A stretch of DNA of 64,000 nucleotides from the NCBI RefSeq assembly GCF_022179085.1, contig NZ_BPQE01000006.1:30578-94577 (forward strand). The letters run 5' to 3'. The stretch is from Methylobacterium aerolatum. Lineage in GTDB: Bacteria; Pseudomonadota; Alphaproteobacteria; Rhizobiales; Beijerinckiaceae. A program made the translations under genes and the position numbers. The notes below the pieces were generated by a model. That model was given only the letters and a program-made list of their open reading frames with translations, had not been told where the DNA came from and searched no databases. Positions 61,966 through 64,000 of this stretch are shown here, in pieces; within the stretch, counting starts at the first letter, position 1, and each line of letters opens with the position of its first letter.

Positions 61966-63432
61966 ATGACCGATCTCGACCAACTCAGGACTTCCTTCGC
62001 ACGCCTCCTCGTCGTGCTCCTGTGGATCCACGTGCCGGTCACGGGCGCTATCGCTTACTACGCGAACAACGATTTCAGCGCTGGCCCGCCGCTCGCGGCT
62101 CTGGCGCTGGCGAGTCTTGCGACCGTCTCCTGGATGCGGGATCCAATCGGTCTGGCCACCCGCCTCGTCACGGGCGCGGCGCTGACCGGCATGGCCGCGA
62201 CCATGCTCACCGCCCTCATCGACCACCCCTGGCAGGTCGATATGCACATGTACTTCTTCGCCTGCCTCGCGGTGCTCGTGGGCTGGTGCGACTGGAGGGT
62301 GATCTTCCTAGCGGCTGGGGTGACGGCTATCCATCACCTCGCCTTCGGCCTCGTCCTCCCCTTGTTGATCTTTCCCGGCGCGTCCGGAGCGAGCGTCGCC
62401 CGCGTGGTGCTGCACGCCGTGATCGTGCTCATCGAGACCGGTGTCCTCACCTGGGTATCGTGGACCGTCGCGCGGGCCTTCGAACATCTCAGGCTCTCCG
62501 CCGGTGAGTTGCAGGCCCGCCTCGACCGCACCCGCACCCTGGAGGCGGAGGCGGAGCTCGCCCGCAGCCAGACTGAGGAGCGACGCCGAGCGGCGATGAT
62601 CGAGATCGCGGAAGGGTTCGAGGCTGCGGTAGGCGGCATCGTCAGCTTGGTCTCGTCGTCCGCGACCGAACTTCAGGCGACAGCGCGACAGATGAGCGAG
62701 ACCGCTGCCGAGACGGCCACCCAGTCCACCACCGTGTCGGCCGCCGCAGAGGAGGCGTCGTCCAACGTCAGCACCGTCGCAGCTGCTGCTGAGGAGCTCG
62801 GCTCGTCCGTTCAGGAAATCGGTCGGCAGGTCCAGGGATCGGCCGCGCTCGCGCAGGCGGCCGTGGGCGAAGCCGCCCAAACCGGCCACCTTGTGCAAGC
62901 CTTGAAGTCGACCTCGACCAAGATCGGCGAGATGGTCGGCCTGATCTCGGGAATCGCCAGCCAAACCAACCTGCTGGCCCTCAACGCCACCATCGAGGCC
63001 GCTCGCGCGGGCGCAGCGGGCAAGGGCTTTGCGGTGGTGGCGACGGAAGTGAAGGCACTGGCCGAGCAGACGGCCCGTGCCACGCAGGAGATCGCCAGCC
63101 AGATTGGCGAGATCCAGGGGGTGACGGATCAAGCGGTGTCGGCCATCGGCGGTATCACGCACCGAATCCGAGAAATCGATACCGTCGCGACCTGCATTGC
63201 GGCGGCCGTTGAAGAGCAAGCTGCGGCCACCCAGGAAATCGTGCGGAATGTCTCGCAGGCTGCAATCGGCACTTCGGAAGTAACCGGAACCATCGCGGGA
63301 GTGGCCCAGGCCTCGGAGGAAACCGGAGCGGCGGCGAGCCAAGTCCTGTCGGCCGCCTCGGAATTGTCGCGGCAGTCAGAGCGCCTCAATGCCGAGGTTA
63401 CCCGCTTTCTCGCGACCGTTCGAGCCGCCTGA
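61966..63432 (+). CDS. Membrane methyl-accepting chemotaxis protein with polytopic sensor
   Basis: A 488-residue receptor. The first ~180 residues form about six TM helices with a histidine-containing pattern ([18 protein letters not shown], then [18 protein letters not shown]), unlike the usual two-TM periplasmic-loop receptor. A short coiled linker (~185-215) is followed by an MCP signalling domain with [19 protein letters not shown] and [20 protein letters not shown]. The sensor senses from within the membrane; the His cluster could bind metal or haem (inference). The adjacent small membrane gene may be a partner. Confidence 0.9.
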   Translation: MTDLDQLRTSFARLLVVLLWIHVPVTGAIAYYANNDFSAGPPLAALALASLATVSWMRDPIGLATRLVTGAALTGMAATMLTALIDHPWQVDMHMYFFACLAVLVGWCDWRVIFLAAGVTAIHHLAFGLVLPLLIFPGASGASVARVVLHAVIVLIETGVLTWVSWTVARAFEHLRLSAGELQARLDRTRTLEAEAELARSQTEERRRAAMIEIAEGFEAAVGGIVSLVSSSATELQATARQMSETAAETATQSTTVSAAAEEASSNVSTVAAAAEELGSSVQEIGRQVQGSAALAQAAVGEAAQTGHLVQALKSTSTKIGEMVGLISGIASQTNLLALNATIEAARAGAAGKGFAVVATEVKALAEQTARATQEIASQIGEIQGVTDQAVSAIGGITHRIREIDTVATCIAAAVEEQAAATQEIVRNVSQAAIGTSEVTGTIAGVAQASEETGAAASQVLSAASELSRQSERLNAEVTRFLATVRAA

Positions 63433-63721
63433 TCTCCGTTTCCGACTTCGTTACGCTGATTGAGTTTCCGCTCCGGTCATTCAAAAGACAATCATGCGGG
63501 ATTGGAGCAGGCCGATCACGGCTAGTCCGCTTCGGAGCTTAGGCTGCAGGTAAGCGGACCTCCCCTCAGGTTGAGGTGAATGCCTCAGAATGTTTCTTCC
63601 AGACCTTCCACCTCGTGGCCTTGAGCGTTCGCACAGACCGAGACGGTGTTCGTCCGGCAGGCACAGCTTCCCTGCTATGGCTACGCGGACCCCGCCGTGA
63701 ACCCGGCGATCAAGATCACTA
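63433..63721. other. Intergenic stretch after the membrane MCP gene
   Basis: About 290 bases with no supported gene. A minus-strand frame here is a shadow without domain similarity. No strong terminator hairpin was found after the MCP stop. Confidence 0.35.
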
Positions 63722-63984
63722 ACCGCAGCAGGATGCGCAAGCCGCGGCGAACGGTTGGGACGCGGCATACAACAAGGGATATGGACGCCCTGGCGAAGCT
63801 GTACGCCCAGGACGCCGTCGTCGTCTCGAAAGGCGCCTATAAGCGGAGCGGAGAGATCACTGAGTTCTTCTCAAGCTTGAAGACGAAGGGATGGGACGAG
63901 CACAAGACGACGGTCAACGGCGTGCTGCCGAAAGACGACCTCCTGATCGTGATGGGCCGTTGGGAGATGTCCGGACCCACCTAG
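63722..63984 (+). pseudogene. SnoaL/DUF4440-type protein, frameshifted
   Basis: Two frames together give a SnoaL-like fold: AAANGWDAAYNKG in the first, then after one missing base near 63778 MDALAKLYAQDAVVVSKGAY and EITEFFSSLKTKGWDEHKTT with VNGVLPKDDLLIVMGRWEMS. The frame then stops at TAG just where the family normally continues. A stop also precedes the first part at ~63716. It is therefore broken at both ends and internally. Family members bind small ligands; no activity can be assigned. Confidence 0.65.
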
Positions 63985-64000
63985 GGTCTGGACTCGATCA

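Overview
The window comes from a GC-rich alphaproteobacterium. Gene content points to Methylobacterium/Methylorubrum or a close relative: Sox thiosulfate oxidation genes, an Omp2b/RopA-like porin, Hint-domain RTX proteins, many PAS/GGDEF/histidine-kinase/MCP genes and IS5/ISL3 relics. This assignment rests on protein-family recognition only. No rRNA, tRNA or CRISPR array was seen.

Region 1 (1-10 kb) is sulfur and redox metabolism. A tightly overlapping minus-strand operon runs 2Fe-2S subunit, molybdopterin subunit, cytochrome c, soxF, soxX, soxY, soxZ, soxA. A TauE/SafE-type exporter and an alpha/beta hydrolase lie just upstream. soxB is not in the window. Between 8.4 and 11.2 kb lie relics: a frameshifted response regulator, the tail of an alpha-L-rhamnosidase, an internally deleted IS5-type element and one copy of a ~108-bp element whose second, inverted copy is at 29.9 kb.

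Region 2 (11.4-21.4 kb) is an envelope-stress style block: RND pump permease, its membrane-fusion protein, an OmpR-type regulator and a sensor kinase on the plus strand, flanked by two small secreted proteins. A porin follows on the minus strand. A structured, terminator-ending segment between the porin and the small secreted gene may be a small RNA. 21.4-23.3 kb is a gene-poor stretch with an integrase relic.

Region 3 (23.3-52.1 kb) is a large cell-surface locus: five glycosyltransferase genes (several very long and multidomain), a pyruvyltransferase-family protein, dTDP-sugar genes rfbB and rfbA, a methyltransferase, two secreted RTX calcium-binding proteins (one with a Hint domain), a type I secretion ABC transporter with its HlyD adaptor, and a Sel1-repeat protein. 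The likely product is a surface glycan together with RTX proteins exported by the dedicated transporter. No TolC-type outer-membrane protein is present in the window.

Region 4 (52.1-64 kb) starts with two IS fragments, then a cluster of small minus-strand genes (TerB-like, two unknowns, an RMF/CrpP-like protein), a broken HNH nuclease gene, and a signalling run: GAF-PAS-GGDEF diguanylate cyclase, MASE4-like hybrid histidine kinase, and two methyl-accepting proteins (one soluble, one membrane-bound). A frameshifted SnoaL/DUF4440-type gene ends the window.
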